The notes under the pieces were generated by a model. It saw only the letters and a list, made by a program, of their open reading frames with translations. It was not told where the DNA came from and did no database searches. A program made the translations under genes and the position numbers. From Chloroflexota bacterium (GTDB lineage Bacteria; Chloroflexota; Anaerolineae; Anaerolineales; Anaerolineaceae): 59,958 bases of DNA. The stretch is taken from the NCBI GenBank assembly GCA_029556265.1, contig JAKQFH010000043.1:1-59958 (forward strand), given 5' to 3'. This document shows positions 36,715-46,566 of this stretch, piece after piece (positions within the stretch are counted from its first letter, which is position 1; each line of letters begins with the position of its first letter).

Positions 36715-37934
36715 AAGCGCTGCGCTGGTTTGTCAGGTTCCTGCCAACGCTCTTCATGGCGCTGATCCTGGCTGTAATCGTCTGGGTTTCCGCGGTTTCC
36801 AGCTCCGACCCGAACGAGGAGCGCGAATATGCCGCGCCCATCCCAGTGACCGTGCTGGGTCTGGATCCCGACCTGATTATCTCGGGGCAGTTCGTGGACG
36901 AAGTTAAGGTTACCATCCGTGCGCCCCGCTCCGTGCAGGAACGCCTCGCTGTCAACCCGGACGCGGTACACGCCTTCATCAACCTGTCGGGATTAAAAGC
37001 CGGGGAACACACGCTTGAACCACAAATCGCGATTGATCTCAGCCCGACGCGGGTGACATTGGTCTCTCCAGCCGAGATTGACCTGCGGCTGGAGAATATC
37101 CTCAGCAAAGAGGTACCCGTAGAACTGCGTCAGACTGGCAGCCTGCCAATCGGTTACGAGGCCGGGACGCCCGTTCTTTCCCAGGAAACAGCGCTCGTGA
37201 TCGGCCCCGAAAGTCAGGTGCAGAAAGTTGAACATGTTGTCGCGAGTATTGATTTAAGCAGCGTCATCACCAGCATCTCCCGTCAGGTGGACCTGAAAGC
37301 CATTGACGCGCGCGGGGTGATTGTCAATGGGATTAACCTCAGCCCGACCCAGGTCAATGTCGAGATCCCAATCACGCAGTTGGGCGGTTACCGGAACGTG
37401 TTTGTAAAAATTGTCACCACCGGACAGATTGCGCAAGGCTTCTATCTGACCGGTATCCTAGCAGACCCGCCTACGATTACGATATACAGCACCGACCCGG
37501 AACTCGCGGCAAACATGCCCGCGTTCATCGAAACGAAACCCCTGAACCTAAACGGAGCGGTTGAGGGTTTCCAGAAAGACGTGAGCCTCAATCTGCCCGA
37601 GGGCATCGTGGTGGTTGGCGACGGAAAAGTGACTGTCCAGGTGAGCATTGCCGCCATCCAATCCTCCATTCTGCTGACCGGACTCCCGGTGGAGGTCATT
37701 AACCTTGGTCCGGGGCTCAAAGCCGCGCTATCCCCGGAGCGGGTGGATGTTTACATTTCAGGCCCGCTTTACCTTTTGGACAAGCTAAACCAGGCGGATA
37801 TCATGGTCAGGCTGGACCTGGCGAATAAAACCCCGGGAACTTACCAGTTGATTCCAACAGTAACCCTGGCAGATCTCGCGATCAATGTCGATTCCATTCT
37901 TCCCGCGTCCATAGAGGTGGTCGTCACCAGGTAA
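36711..37934 (+). CDS. cdaR: CdaR/YbbR-domain protein
   Basis: The 407-residue protein has one N-terminal membrane anchor (LPTLFMALILAVIVWVSAVS) and an outer region of repeated YbbR domains. Repeats can be followed at VTVLGLDPDLIISG, VPVELRQTGSLPIGYEAG, VFVKIVTTGQIAQGFYLTGI and LPVEVINLGPGLKAALSPER. CdaR proteins bind CdaA and tune its activity. The gene starts inside the cdaA stop (ATGA) after AGGAG, so the two are translationally coupled. Confidence 0.9.
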   Translation: MKALRWFVRFLPTLFMALILAVIVWVSAVSSSDPNEEREYAAPIPVTVLGLDPDLIISGQFVDEVKVTIRAPRSVQERLAVNPDAVHAFINLSGLKAGEHTLEPQIAIDLSPTRVTLVSPAEIDLRLENILSKEVPVELRQTGSLPIGYEAGTPVLSQETALVIGPESQVQKVEHVVASIDLSSVITSISRQVDLKAIDARGVIVNGINLSPTQVNVEIPITQLGGYRNVFVKIVTTGQIAQGFYLTGILADPPTITIYSTDPELAANMPAFIETKPLNLNGAVEGFQKDVSLNLPEGIVVVGDGKVTVQVSIAAIQSSILLTGLPVEVINLGPGLKAALSPERVDVYISGPLYLLDKLNQADIMVRLDLANKTPGTYQLIPTVTLADLAINVDSILPASIEVVVTR

Positions 37935-37963
37935 CGACCGAAAATAATTCAGGAAAGAAAGTC

Positions 37964-39343
37964 ATGACGAAACCCGTAATTGTTTTGGTCGGAAGACCAA
38001 ATGTTGGCAAAAGCACCTTATTCAACCGCCTGATTGGCGAGCGCCTCGCGATTATTGATGACATACCCGGCACCACGCGCGACCGTCTGGTCGCCGAAGG
38101 CGATTGGTCCGGGCACGATTTCTTTGTCGTGGATACGGGCGGAATAGACCCCACCCGACAGCGCAGCCAGGAACCGCTTTCCATTGGCTCGGCTGCCTTT
38201 ATCGCGGATATCCGCGCCCAAGCCGAAATCGCGATGGAAACGGCGGATGTCATTTTGCTGCTTGTGGATGCCCAGCAGGGCGTTACCGAAGCAGACCGCG
38301 AAATTGTGCAGATGCTGCGCCGGCGGCAAACTATCGTGGACGGACAGAACCACCCGCCAATCATTCTCGCGGTAAACAAAGCCGACAGCGAAGCTTACCG
38401 CGTGAACGCGCTGGACTTTTATTCGCTGGGTTTGGGGGAACCCTTTCCAATATCAGCCATCCACGGAACAGGCACCGGGGATTTGCTGGACGAGGTGGTC
38501 GCGCACTTCCCACACCCGGAGGAAAACGAAGAGGAAGACACCAGCATCAAGGTGGCGATTGTGGGCAAGCCCAACGCCGGCAAATCAAGCCTGCTAAACA
38601 AGCTGGCAGGTGAGACCCGTTCCATCGTCAGCCCCATCCCTGGCACCACCCGCGACGCGATAGACACCCGGATCATCTGGGAGGGGCTGCCAATCACCCT
38701 GATTGACACCGCTGGTATACGCAAACGCGGAGCTATCGAACCCGGCGTGGAAAAATATTCCGTTTTGCGCGCCATGCAAGCCATAGAGCGCTGTGACGTG
38801 GCGCTGCTGGTGGTGGATGCCGTCACGGGCATTACCGCGCAGGATACCCATATCGCCGGCTATATCAACGAAGCCTGGAAGTCGGTGATAGTAATCATCA
38901 ATAAGTGGGACCTCATCGAAAAAGACACGCACACCATGGCGGAGTTTGAGCAGAATATCCGCCAGGCGCTGAACTTCCTGCCCTATGTACCGCTGGTGTT
39001 CATTTCCGCGGTCAGCGGGCAGCGTGTAAACCAGATTCTGCCCTTGGTGGCGCGCGTGCAGGAAGAACGCCTGGTACGCCTGACCACCTCCCAGCTAAAC
39101 CGCATCCTGCAGGACGCGCAAGACTTGCATCAACCGTCTTCCGGCTCCGGACGTATGTTCCGCATCTACTACGGCACGCAAGTGCGCTCCGAACCGCCCA
39201 CCTTCCTGCTCTACTGCAATGACCCCAAATTGGGTCACTTCACCTACCTGCGCTTCCTTGAAAACCAAATTCGCAAGGAGTATCCTTTTGTCGGTACGCC
39301 CATCCGGCTTGTGCTCAAAGCCCGCGAACGCGGTGAGGATTGA
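37964..39343 (+). CDS. der: GTPase Der (EngA), ribosome assembly
   Basis: The 459-residue protein has two GTPase domains in tandem, each with a G1 loop: GRPNVGKSTLFNRL at residue 9 and GKPNAGKSSLLNKL near residue 202. G3 motifs are DTGGID and DTAGIR, and G4 motifs are NKAD and NKWD. A C-terminal KH-like domain (about 370-459) completes the family architecture. It acts in 50S subunit assembly. AGGAAAG lies 7 nt before the ATG, 29 nt after cdaR. Confidence 0.96.
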   Translation: MTKPVIVLVGRPNVGKSTLFNRLIGERLAIIDDIPGTTRDRLVAEGDWSGHDFFVVDTGGIDPTRQRSQEPLSIGSAAFIADIRAQAEIAMETADVILLLVDAQQGVTEADREIVQMLRRRQTIVDGQNHPPIILAVNKADSEAYRVNALDFYSLGLGEPFPISAIHGTGTGDLLDEVVAHFPHPEENEEEDTSIKVAIVGKPNAGKSSLLNKLAGETRSIVSPIPGTTRDAIDTRIIWEGLPITLIDTAGIRKRGAIEPGVEKYSVLRAMQAIERCDVALLVVDAVTGITAQDTHIAGYINEAWKSVIVIINKWDLIEKDTHTMAEFEQNIRQALNFLPYVPLVFISAVSGQRVNQILPLVARVQEERLVRLTTSQLNRILQDAQDLHQPSSGSGRMFRIYYGTQVRSEPPTFLLYCNDPKLGHFTYLRFLENQIRKEYPFVGTPIRLVLKARERGED

Positions 39344-39366
39344 CACACAGCGAAAGTTGTATAATT
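39341..39366 (+). promoter_or_regulatory. Promoter for lepB at the end of der
   Basis: TTGACA (39341-39346) overlaps the der stop codon. A consensus TATAAT (39361-39366) follows after only 14 bp, shorter than the usual 16-18. The lepB GTG start lies about 36 nt downstream of the -10 box. Confidence 0.5.
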
Positions 39367-39402
39367 AGCCGAAACAGAATAACAGAAACAGGATTAATTA
39401 CT

Positions 39403-39999
39403 GTGGAGCAATACACCAGTCAGTCTTTGCCAGAAACAAACCAGGAGGAAAAAACCCCTGCCAAGCCGCGTAGGAGCAGCTTTTGGATAGATACGCTTGA
39501 AACAATTATTATGGCGCTGCTGCTCTTCCTGGCAATCAACGCCGTCAGTTCCCGCGTGCGGGTGGAAAACATCAGCATGAAGCCAACCCTGCAGCCCGGT
39601 TATCTGATTTTGGTCAACAAATTAGCGTACAAACTGGGCGCACCAAAACACGGCGACATTATCGTCTTTGATTACAAAGGCGCGGGGCAGGAAGAATACA
39701 TCAAACGCATCATCGGTTTGCCCGGCGACCAGGTCGTGGTTGAACATGGCATCGTAAGCGTTAATGGTCACCCGCTGACCGAGCCCTACCTTGCCGAACT
39801 GCCGCGCTATTCCGGCAGCTGGAGCGTCCCCGAGGACTCGTATTTTGTCTTGGGAGATAACCGCAACAACTCCTCAGATTCACATCAATGGGGGTATGTG
39901 AAGTCAAACGAATTAATCGGTAAAGCCATCCTGGTTTACTTCCCGTTCAACGCCGTGCGATCCCTGGTCATCCCCGACCTGGTGCAAGCCGCGAATTGA
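39403..39999 (+). CDS. lepB: Signal peptidase I
   Basis: The type I signal peptidase has one N-terminal membrane segment (LETIIMALLLFLAINAVSSR), the catalytic Ser in ENISMKPTL, the catalytic Lys in EYIKRIIGLPGD, and the GDNRNNSSDSHQWG signature. It removes signal peptides from secreted proteins on the outer face of the membrane. The frame is open to the der stop, but GTG 39403 (198 residues) with AGGA upstream is preferred because the earlier part would lie in the promoter. It follows the cdaA-cdaR-der operon. Confidence 0.93.
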   Translation: MEQYTSQSLPETNQEEKTPAKPRRSSFWIDTLETIIMALLLFLAINAVSSRVRVENISMKPTLQPGYLILVNKLAYKLGAPKHGDIIVFDYKGAGQEEYIKRIIGLPGDQVVVEHGIVSVNGHPLTEPYLAELPRYSGSWSVPEDSYFVLGDNRNNSSDSHQWGYVKSNELIGKAILVYFPFNAVRSLVIPDLVQAAN

Positions 40000-40064
40000 A
40001 TCCGCGTTTGCCGCGCTGACAGTATTCGTACAAAACTCATCCAAACATAAACGCGATAAACGCT

Positions 40065-40083
40065 TATAATTACCCCGAAGGGA
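40065..40083 (+). promoter_or_regulatory. -10 box and ribosome site of the zinc-finger gene
   Basis: TATAAT (40065-40070) is followed by GAAGGGA near 40077-40083 and the ATG at 40091, so this transcript has a very short leader that still carries a ribosome site. Confidence 0.55.
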
Positions 40084-40090
40084 AATACAC

Positions 40091-40369
40091 ATGTCAGCTC
40101 ATCCGAAATTCTGTCCCCGCTGCTCGATTGGACGTATAAGGCGCAAACGCCTCCCCTATGTTATGGTGGTGGAAGACCAGCTTGTCAACATCCCGCGCTT
40201 TCCGGCTTTAGTCTGTGATGTGTGCCATGCCTATATGTTCGACCCCGTCGCGCTAAGCCGACTCGAAGCTTCACTCAGCGCCCGCCCGCGGCCTGTAAAA
40301 ACTCCCCGCGCGCGCCGGGCTGCACCGCTCGCCCCCGCCGCGACCGATAAACCGCTCGAAAGTTTTTAA
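40091..40369 (+). CDS. Small YgiT-type zinc-finger protein
   Basis: The 92-residue protein has two CxxC pairs, FCPRC (residues 8-11) and VCDVCHAYMFDP (about 42-45), spaced as in YgiT/MqsA N-terminal zinc fingers. Its Arg/Pro/Ala-rich tail (about 63-92) is probably disordered. YgiT domains often belong to antitoxins, but no toxin gene of the MqsR type lies beside it, and no DNA-binding helix-turn-helix follows. It may bind nucleic acid or protein through the zinc site. Function unknown. Confidence 0.75.
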   Translation: MSAHPKFCPRCSIGRIRRKRLPYVMVVEDQLVNIPRFPALVCDVCHAYMFDPVALSRLEASLSARPRPVKTPRARRAAPLAPAATDKPLESF

Positions 40370-40439
40370 ACAGCCTGGCTGAGAGGGGGAACTATAAAAC
40401 AAATTACTCTAAGAGTTGCGTAAGAAACCTGAAATCTTG

Positions 40440-40468
40440 TTGACTTAGCTTCGCGACAGTGCTATTAT
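40440..40468 (+). promoter_or_regulatory. Promoter of the PIN/TRAM protein gene
   Basis: TTGACT (40440-40445) and TATTAT (40463-40468) are 17 bp apart, a near-consensus promoter. GGAGG lies 9 nt before the gene's ATG at 40525. Confidence 0.7.
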
Positions 40469-40524
40469 CTTATAGCAGTAATCATTATTTTTATTCTGTA
40501 CCTTAATAATGGAGGGTTTTATTT

Positions 40525-41601
40525 ATGAGCGCGGTCTTATTATCTCGAATTATTGGCGCGGTTGTTTTTGGACTTATTGGCTTCTTTTCCGGCACACCGA
40601 TTCATAACTACCTTGCCTCTTTTTGGGCAACTTATCCATTCACCAACGGAATTACTGTCGTTATCAGTATTATTCTGTTTATGCTGATTGGCTATATCAT
40701 CAGCCCCTGGATCAGCGTTAAACCAGTCCAGGCAATCAGTAAAATTCTCGGTAAATCCACCCCACAGGCAATTTTCAGCGGGTTAATTGGCTTAATTCTC
40801 AGCCTGGTTATTTCGGCTTTGCTGGCATATCCACTTTCCCTCCTGCCAAAGCAGTTGGGGCAATTTCTGCCTCTGGCAGTCGTGGTGGTGCTCGGTTACC
40901 TTGGGATGACGCTTTTTTACAGCCGGCACCTGGAGTTTTTGAACCTTTTTCGTTCCTTCTCCAGCAAAGTTACTACCAAAGGCTCCCGCACCCAGGTGGA
41001 TGGTGAGCACCGTGTCTTGGTGGATACCAGCGCGATTATCGACGGGCGGATTGCCGATATTGCTAAAACGGGCTTCCTTTCCAGCACTTTAATCGTCCCC
41101 CGCTTTGTGTTAAATGAGCTGCAATACGTGTCAGACTCTGCGGATTCTCTCCGCAGGCAGCGCGGACGGCGCGGAATGGACGTGCTCACCGAACTCCAGC
41201 ACGACGATAAAATCTCAATCATCATCAGCGATATCGATGTGGAAGGCGTGCGCGAAGTGGACGACCGTCTGGTGGTCCTGGCGCGCCAGATGCGCTGTCC
41301 TATCCTGACCAACGACTACAACCTCAACCGGATCGCCGAACTTCAAGGCGTTAAGGTTCTGAACGTCAATGACCTGGCTAATGCCGTCAAGGTCATCCTC
41401 CTGCCTGGCGAAAGCTTTGACATCCGCGTCATTCAGGAAGGCAAAGAATTCAACCAGGGCGTCGGTTATATGGACGACGGCACCATGGTGGTGGTTGAGA
41501 ACGGTCAGCGCTACCTGAACAAAGATATCACCGTGATTGTGACCAAGATTCTGCAAACTTCCGCCGGACGTATGATTTTCGCGAAGCGCGAAGCAGACTA
41601 A
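40525..41601 (+). CDS. PIN/TRAM-domain membrane protein, YacL family
   Basis: The 358-residue protein has four membrane segments in its first 140 residues, a PIN nuclease domain and a C-terminal TRAM domain. The PIN domain has the acidic site residues in [26 protein letters not shown] and [13 protein letters not shown]. The TRAM part (about 285-345) reads [20 protein letters not shown]. The layout matches YacL-like proteins, which are probably membrane-bound RNases. The gene is followed after 16 nt by cysS and is probably cotranscribed with it. Confidence 0.88.
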   Translation: MSAVLLSRIIGAVVFGLIGFFSGTPIHNYLASFWATYPFTNGITVVISIILFMLIGYIISPWISVKPVQAISKILGKSTPQAIFSGLIGLILSLVISALLAYPLSLLPKQLGQFLPLAVVVVLGYLGMTLFYSRHLEFLNLFRSFSSKVTTKGSRTQVDGEHRVLVDTSAIIDGRIADIAKTGFLSSTLIVPRFVLNELQYVSDSADSLRRQRGRRGMDVLTELQHDDKISIIISDIDVEGVREVDDRLVVLARQMRCPILTNDYNLNRIAELQGVKVLNVNDLANAVKVILLPGESFDIRVIQEGKEFNQGVGYMDDGTMVVVENGQRYLNKDITVIVTKILQTSAGRMIFAKREAD

Positions 41602-41617
41602 CTTCAGGAGGCGCCTT

Positions 41618-43018
41618 ATGACCCTTCGCATCTACAACACCCTGACCCGCGAAAAAGAAGTTTTTCGCACATTGGAACCCGGCAAAGTGCGGATGTACGT
41701 CTGCGGACCCACCGTCTACGACCGCGCGCATATCGGGCACGCCATGTCCGCGCTGGTCTTTGATATCGTCCGCCGCTACCTGGAGTATTCCGGATACGAA
41801 GTGCGCTTTGTAATGAACTTCACCGACGTGGATGATAAAATTATTGACCGGGCTAATAAAATCGGAGCAGACCCCTTCGCGCTCGCCCAGGGTTACATTG
41901 AAGACTACCAACGCGACCTGGCAGCCCTGAACATCCTGCCCGCCTCGGTCAATCCGCGCGCGACCCAGGAAATGCCGCACATCCTGGAAATGATCCAGGC
42001 TCTGATTGACCAGGGTTCGGCATACGCCGTGGACGGAGATGTCTACTACCGCGTAGACTCCAACCCGGAATACGGCAAGCTTTCCGGGCGCCGCCTGGAA
42101 AACATGAACGCCGGCGCGCGCATCCAGGTGGACGACCGCAAGGAGCACCCGATGGATTTTGCCCTGTGGAAAGCCGCCAAACCGGGCGAACCCGCCTGGG
42201 ACAGCCCCTGGGGAAAGGGCCGCCCCGGCTGGCACATAGAGTGCTCGGCCATGAACATGCACCACCTGGGCGAACAAATTGATATCCACGGCGGCGGGAA
42301 TGACCTGATTTTCCCGCACCATGAGAACGAAATCGCCCAAACCGAAGCTCTCACCCACAAAACCTTCGCGACTTATTGGATGCACAATGGGATGCTGACG
42401 TTAAAAAGCGAAAAAATGTCCAAATCGCTGGGAAATATGGTCCTGATAGACGAATTTCTGGCAGACCATCCCGGAGATATTATGCGCTTGCTGGTCTTGA
42501 ATGGTTCCTACCGCAGCCCGCTGACCTACAGCGATGAAGTCCTCGCGCAAACCGAACAGGCTTATAAACGCCTGCTCAGCGCCAAAAAAGGCGCCGAACC
42601 AGGCGCCCCCGGGCTGGAAGCTGCCAGAGCAGCCGCCCTGGAAGCAGAAGCGCGAAAAACCCGCACACAGTTCAAGGAAGCCATGGACGATGACTTTAAC
42701 AGCTCAGCTGCCCTGGCTGCCCTGTTCGAACTTGTGCGCGCGATAAACCAGGCGCGCTCTGAAGGCGCCAGCCAGGCGCAGTTGGCGCCCGCTGTGCAGG
42801 TCTTTGAGGAGCTGACCGGCGTGCTCGGATTGCAGTTGGTAGAAGAAAGCAGCGGAACGACCAAAGCGGATGCCTTTATCGAACTGCTGATTGCGTTACG
42901 GGCTGAGCTGCGCGCGCAAAAACAGTGGGCGCTCGCGGATAAGGTGCGCGTTGAATTGGCGGCTCTCGGCGTGGTGTTGGAAGACAGCAAATCCGGCACC
43001 AGTTGGACCTGGGAGTAA
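41618..43018 (+). CDS. cysS: Cysteinyl-tRNA synthetase
   Basis: The 466-residue synthetase has the HIGH motif in [20 protein letters not shown], where the Cys is a zinc ligand. Further zinc ligands are Cys in [14 protein letters not shown] and the HHENE motif. The KMSKS loop is [12 protein letters not shown]. It charges tRNA-Cys. AGGAGG lies 8 nt before the ATG. The stop is directly followed by rlmB, whose start is 3 nt away. Confidence 0.97.
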   Translation: MTLRIYNTLTREKEVFRTLEPGKVRMYVCGPTVYDRAHIGHAMSALVFDIVRRYLEYSGYEVRFVMNFTDVDDKIIDRANKIGADPFALAQGYIEDYQRDLAALNILPASVNPRATQEMPHILEMIQALIDQGSAYAVDGDVYYRVDSNPEYGKLSGRRLENMNAGARIQVDDRKEHPMDFALWKAAKPGEPAWDSPWGKGRPGWHIECSAMNMHHLGEQIDIHGGGNDLIFPHHENEIAQTEALTHKTFATYWMHNGMLTLKSEKMSKSLGNMVLIDEFLADHPGDIMRLLVLNGSYRSPLTYSDEVLAQTEQAYKRLLSAKKGAEPGAPGLEAARAAALEAEARKTRTQFKEAMDDDFNSSAALAALFELVRAINQARSEGASQAQLAPAVQVFEELTGVLGLQLVEESSGTTKADAFIELLIALRAELRAQKQWALADKVRVELAALGVVLEDSKSGTSWTWE

Positions 43019-43020
43019 CC

Positions 43021-43758
43021 TTGCGCGAATGGGTCACCGGACGCAATCCGGTATATGAGGTTTTACGCGCCCGACGCCGGCACGTTTTCCGTCTGGTGCT
43101 CGCGCGCGGGTTAAAAATAGAAGGTCAGCTGACCGAAGCCCTGCGGTTGGCGAAGCTGCGCGGTTTGACAGCGGAAGAAGCCCCCCGCGACAGACTGGAC
43201 GCGCTTTCCAGCCATCATCAGGGCGTCGCGTTGGAGGTCAGCGAATACCCCTATGCGGCGCTTGAAGATTTGATTCAAAACGCTAATAAGCAGGACGAGC
43301 CACCCTTCTTTTTACTGCTCGACCTGATTCAAGACCCGCAAAATCTCGGAACGCTGCTGCGAACAGCCGAGGCGGTCGGTATTCACGGCGTGATTATTCC
43401 CTCAGCTCAGGCTGCCCAAATCACCCCGGCGGTTGTACACGCCAGCTCGGGCGCTACGGAACACCTGCTTATCGCCCAATATAACCTGGCGCAAGCCATC
43501 GCCAAACTCAAGGCGCAAGACCTCTGGGTCTACGGCATGGATGAAGCTCCGCGCTCCAGGACGCCCGCGCAGCTGCGCATGGACGGCGGGTTGGCGCTGG
43601 TGGTTGGCAATGAAGGCTCAGGCTTGCGCGAACTGGTCCGAAAGAACTGTGATGAGCTTCTGCGCCTGCCAATGCGCGGCAAGATAGAATCATTAAATGC
43701 CGCCGCGGCTGGTTCCATCGCGCTTTTCCTTGCCCGGCAGGCAAGGGATAAGTTCTGA
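43021..43758 (+). CDS. rlmB: 23S rRNA 2'-O-methyltransferase of the TrmH/RlmB family
   Basis: The protein (245 residues from TTG 43021) has an N-terminal substrate-binding domain (WVTGRNPVYEVLRARRRHVF) and a SPOUT methyltransferase domain. Motifs are LLDLIQDPQNLGTLLRTAEA, VVGNEGSGL and MRGKIESLNAAAAGSIALF, which form the knot that binds S-adenosylmethionine. RlmB methylates G2251 of 23S rRNA; the exact target here is inferred. TTG 43021 is chosen over an in-frame TTG at 43003 because GGGAG lies 5 nt before it. cysS next to rlmB is a widespread gene order. Confidence 0.88.
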   Translation: MREWVTGRNPVYEVLRARRRHVFRLVLARGLKIEGQLTEALRLAKLRGLTAEEAPRDRLDALSSHHQGVALEVSEYPYAALEDLIQNANKQDEPPFFLLLDLIQDPQNLGTLLRTAEAVGIHGVIIPSAQAAQITPAVVHASSGATEHLLIAQYNLAQAIAKLKAQDLWVYGMDEAPRSRTPAQLRMDGGLALVVGNEGSGLRELVRKNCDELLRLPMRGKIESLNAAAAGSIALFLARQARDKF

Positions 43759-43983
43759 GATTCCCCGCCAGCTGTCAGCTTTTTGGCGCCTCCTCCGCCC
43801 GCCCGGCCCGGCAGTCAGAGTAACCGCCTGGATACGAGCCAGCGGGCGGCCTGGCTGGCGCTCACTGGCCAGAGTCGGCCTCCGCGCGCCCAGGTTCACG
43901 CGGTGCTGTGCGGAGCGCGGTCAAACAGCCGCCAGACCATCAAACCCCGATATATAAATTGTGTAAGAAGTGTCTATCAGCCC

Positions 43984-44012
43984 TTGACTTCCGGTTTTAA
44001 GGGTTGTATTAT
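43984..44012 (+). promoter_or_regulatory. groESL promoter
   Basis: TTGACT (43984-43989) and TATTAT (44007-44012) are separated by 17 bp. Transcription would start near 44019, right in front of the CIRCE operator. The gap 43759-43983 after rlmB shows no gene. Confidence 0.8.
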
Positions 44013-44020
44013 TGGGCGTA

Positions 44021-44047
44021 TTAGCACTCAATTTATGAGAGTGCTAA
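44021..44047 (+). promoter_or_regulatory. CIRCE operator (HrcA binding site)
   Basis: TTAGCACTC, nine bases, then GAGTGCTAA is a perfect copy of the CIRCE consensus. It lies at the expected transcription start of groESL, 33 bp before groES. HrcA binding there would repress the operon until heat shock. The hrcA gene is not in the window. Confidence 0.97.
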
Positions 44048-44080
44048 ATTGATGAGAAAAACCAAACTTTGGAGGACTAT

Positions 44081-44374
44081 ATGACAATAGCAATGAAACC
44101 TTTGGGAAGCCGACTGGTGATTGAACCAAAAGAACAGGAAGAAGTCACCCCTGGCGGGATTGTTCTGCCCGATACCGCAAAAGAAAAACCCCAGAAGGGT
44201 ACTGTTATCGCGGTTGGTCCTGGCGACCGAAACGAAAAAGGCGAACGGATCGCGATGGATGTAAAGGTAGGCGATTTGGTGCTTTTCGCCAAATACTCCG
44301 GTACTGAAATCAAGTACGAAGGTAAGAAGCTGTTAATTCTGCGCGAGAGCGATATCCTCGCTATTCTCGATTAA
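44081..44374 (+). CDS. groES: Co-chaperonin GroES
   Basis: The 97-residue protein shows the GroES pattern [40 protein letters not shown] and [17 protein letters not shown]. It caps the GroEL ring and helps release folded proteins. ATG 44081 is chosen because GGAGG lies 5-6 nt before it; a TTG four codons earlier overlaps the ribosome site. groEL follows 25 nt later. Confidence 0.98.
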   Translation: MTIAMKPLGSRLVIEPKEQEEVTPGGIVLPDTAKEKPQKGTVIAVGPGDRNEKGERIAMDVKVGDLVLFAKYSGTEIKYEGKKLLILRESDILAILD

Positions 44375-44399
44375 CTTTTGCGATTGAAGGAGACACTTT

Positions 44400-46034
44400 A
44401 TGGCTAAACAACTTATTTTCTCGGATGAAGCACGCCGCGCTCTGAAAAATGGCGTGGATATTGTGGCGAACGCGGTTGTCACCACCCTTGGTCCTAAAGG
44501 ACGCAATGTCGCTTTGGACCGCAAGTACGGTTCCCCCACCATCACCCACGACGGCGTGACGGTTGCCAAGGAAATTGAACTGAAAGACCCCTTTGAGAAT
44601 ATGGGCGCTCAGCTGCTCAAGGAAGCCGCGACCAAGACGAACGATATCGCTGGCGACGGCACCACCACCTCCACCGTTCTCGCGCACGCGATGGTCAGCG
44701 AAGGCTTGAAAAACCTGGCTGCCGGCGCGAACCCGATGCTGCTCAAGCGCGGTATCGAAGCTGCCGCCAAAGCGGTCGCAGAGGCGATTCACGAGCAGGC
44801 GATTGACATCACCACCAAAGAAGAAATCGGCTCTGTCGCCACGATTTCAGCCCAGGATTCTGAAATCGGCAAGCTCATCGCGGACGTGATGGACAAAGTC
44901 GGCAAAGACGGCGTTATCACCGTTGAAGAATCCAAAGGTCTGGAATTTGAGACCGAATACGTGGAAGGTATGCAGTTCGACCGCGGTTACATCTCTCCTT
45001 ACTTTGTAACCGACAACGAACACATGCAAGCCAGCCTGGACGATCCCTACATCCTGGTTTATGACAAGAAGATTTCCGCTGCCGCGGACATCGTGCCCCT
45101 GCTGGAGAAAATGATCCAGGTTGGCAAGCGCGAAATCGTGCTCATCGCTGAAGATGTGGACGGCGAAGCGCTGGCGACCCTGGTTGTGAACAAGCTCCGC
45201 GGAATGATTAATGTCATCGCCGTGAAAGCCCCTGGATTTGGCGACCGCCGCAAGGCTATGCTGCAGGATATCGCAATCCTGACCGGCGCCACGGTTATCT
45301 CCGAAGAAACCGGCCGCAAGCTGGAAAGCGCTAGCATTGAAGACCTTGGCCGCGCCGAAAAAGTCACCACCGACAAAGACAATACGACAATTGTCGGCGG
45401 CAAGGGCGATTCGTCCGCCATCAAGGGCCGCATTGAGCAAATCCGCGTGGAAATTGACAACACCACCAGCGATTACGACCGCGAAAAGCTGCAGGAACGT
45501 CTGGCGAAGCTCTCCGGCGGGGTTGCCATCATTCGGGTTGGCGCCGCGACCGAGACCGAGCTGAAAGAGAAGAAACACCGCGTGGAAGACGCCCTCTCCG
45601 CCACCCGGGCCGCTGTTGAAGAAGGCATCGTGGCTGGCGGCGGCGTCGCCCTGGTCAACGCTGTGGCTGCCCTGAAAGAAATCAAGATGGACACCACCGA
45701 CGCCCAAATCGGCGTGAATATCGTCCGCAACGCCCTCGAGATCCCGATGCGCCGCATCGCGGAAAACGCCGGCAAAGACGGTTCCGTGGTCGTTGAGACC
45801 GTGCGCCAGAAGCAGGCTTCCACCGGCAACAAACACCTCGGCTACGACGTCCTCAATGAGGAATACTGCGACCTGGTCACCGGCGGCGTGATTGATCCCG
45901 CCAAGGTTACCCGCGGCGCTCTGGAAAACGCTGCTTCCATCGCGGCAATGATCCTGACCACCGAAGCCCTGATTACCGACATCCCCGAAGAGAAAGCTGC
46001 CCCGGCTATGCCTCCGGGCGGCATGGATTACTAA
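44400..46034 (+). CDS. groEL: Chaperonin GroEL
   Basis: The 544-residue protein is a full-length group I chaperonin. It starts [20 protein letters not shown] and carries the ATP site [14 protein letters not shown] and the equatorial signature [17 protein letters not shown]. It ends [10 protein letters not shown] with only a short Gly/Met tail. It folds cytoplasmic proteins with GroES. AAGGAG lies 10 nt before the ATG and a strong terminator follows. Confidence 0.99.
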   Translation: MAKQLIFSDEARRALKNGVDIVANAVVTTLGPKGRNVALDRKYGSPTITHDGVTVAKEIELKDPFENMGAQLLKEAATKTNDIAGDGTTTSTVLAHAMVSEGLKNLAAGANPMLLKRGIEAAAKAVAEAIHEQAIDITTKEEIGSVATISAQDSEIGKLIADVMDKVGKDGVITVEESKGLEFETEYVEGMQFDRGYISPYFVTDNEHMQASLDDPYILVYDKKISAAADIVPLLEKMIQVGKREIVLIAEDVDGEALATLVVNKLRGMINVIAVKAPGFGDRRKAMLQDIAILTGATVISEETGRKLESASIEDLGRAEKVTTDKDNTTIVGGKGDSSAIKGRIEQIRVEIDNTTSDYDREKLQERLAKLSGGVAIIRVGAATETELKEKKHRVEDALSATRAAVEEGIVAGGGVALVNAVAALKEIKMDTTDAQIGVNIVRNALEIPMRRIAENAGKDGSVVVETVRQKQASTGNKHLGYDVLNEEYCDLVTGGVIDPAKVTRGALENAASIAAMILTTEALITDIPEEKAAPAMPPGGMDY

Positions 46035-46054
46035 AATCCGCCTGTATACAAAAG

Positions 46055-46086
46055 AAGAAACCGTCCGTGAGGGCGGTTTCTTTTTT
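46055..46086 (+). terminator. groESL terminator
   Basis: GAAACCG and CGGTTTC form a stem (with further pairs inside), followed by six T. It lies about 25 nt after the groEL stop. The following stretch to 46520 shows no gene or repeat that I can support. Confidence 0.9.
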
Positions 46087-46513
46087 GGCATTCCAGCGAT
46101 ACCGTTTCCCGTTCCGTCCGCCAGAAAAGCAGCTCATCCCAGGAGGAATCAATTCATCCAATCCGCAGTGTTAAGTGAGAGAGGAAGCTCGGCATCCTTT
46201 AACACCTTGAAGAGCACGGCATGGACGGTTGATTTTTTTACCTTTGAGAGCGTCGGAAGACTGCCCTGCCAAAGCCTAGGGTTTGGGCGCGCTCAGGAAA
46301 GGCGCGCGGAACGGTGAGCAGGGACCCATCAGCGAGTATAAGCAGGCGGCAGAGCATCAGCCCGCGCAACAGAGAGGAAAGAAAAAGGGCAGCCGTAAAC
46401 CGAAATCCCAGCGCAGCTGAAATTACTGCCTGTTCTCACTGCCAGCTTTCAGCCTTTATCATCAACTTTCCCAAGCCCGCGGGATTGTTTACCGCGTACA
46501 TTGCTTCAGGCTC

Positions 46514-46547
46514 GCTTGAACAAAAAATGTGATTTGATACAATGATG
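46514..46547 (+). promoter_or_regulatory. Promoter of the ferritin-like/VIT1 gene
   Basis: TTGAAC is followed after 16 bp by TACAAT near 46539-46544. AAGGGA lies 6-8 nt before the ATG at 46567. Confidence 0.5.
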
Positions 46548-46566
46548 AAAAAAAGAAGGGAAAATT

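Noticed and set aside
43759-43983. Possible RNA gene between rlmB and groES
   Set aside because: No tRNA-like arms or conserved RNA motif could be found; only the groESL promoter at the end is supported.
46314-46532. 72-codon frame in the gap after groEL
   Set aside because: No ribosome site, no promoter and low-complexity composition. The gap is better left as noncoding.
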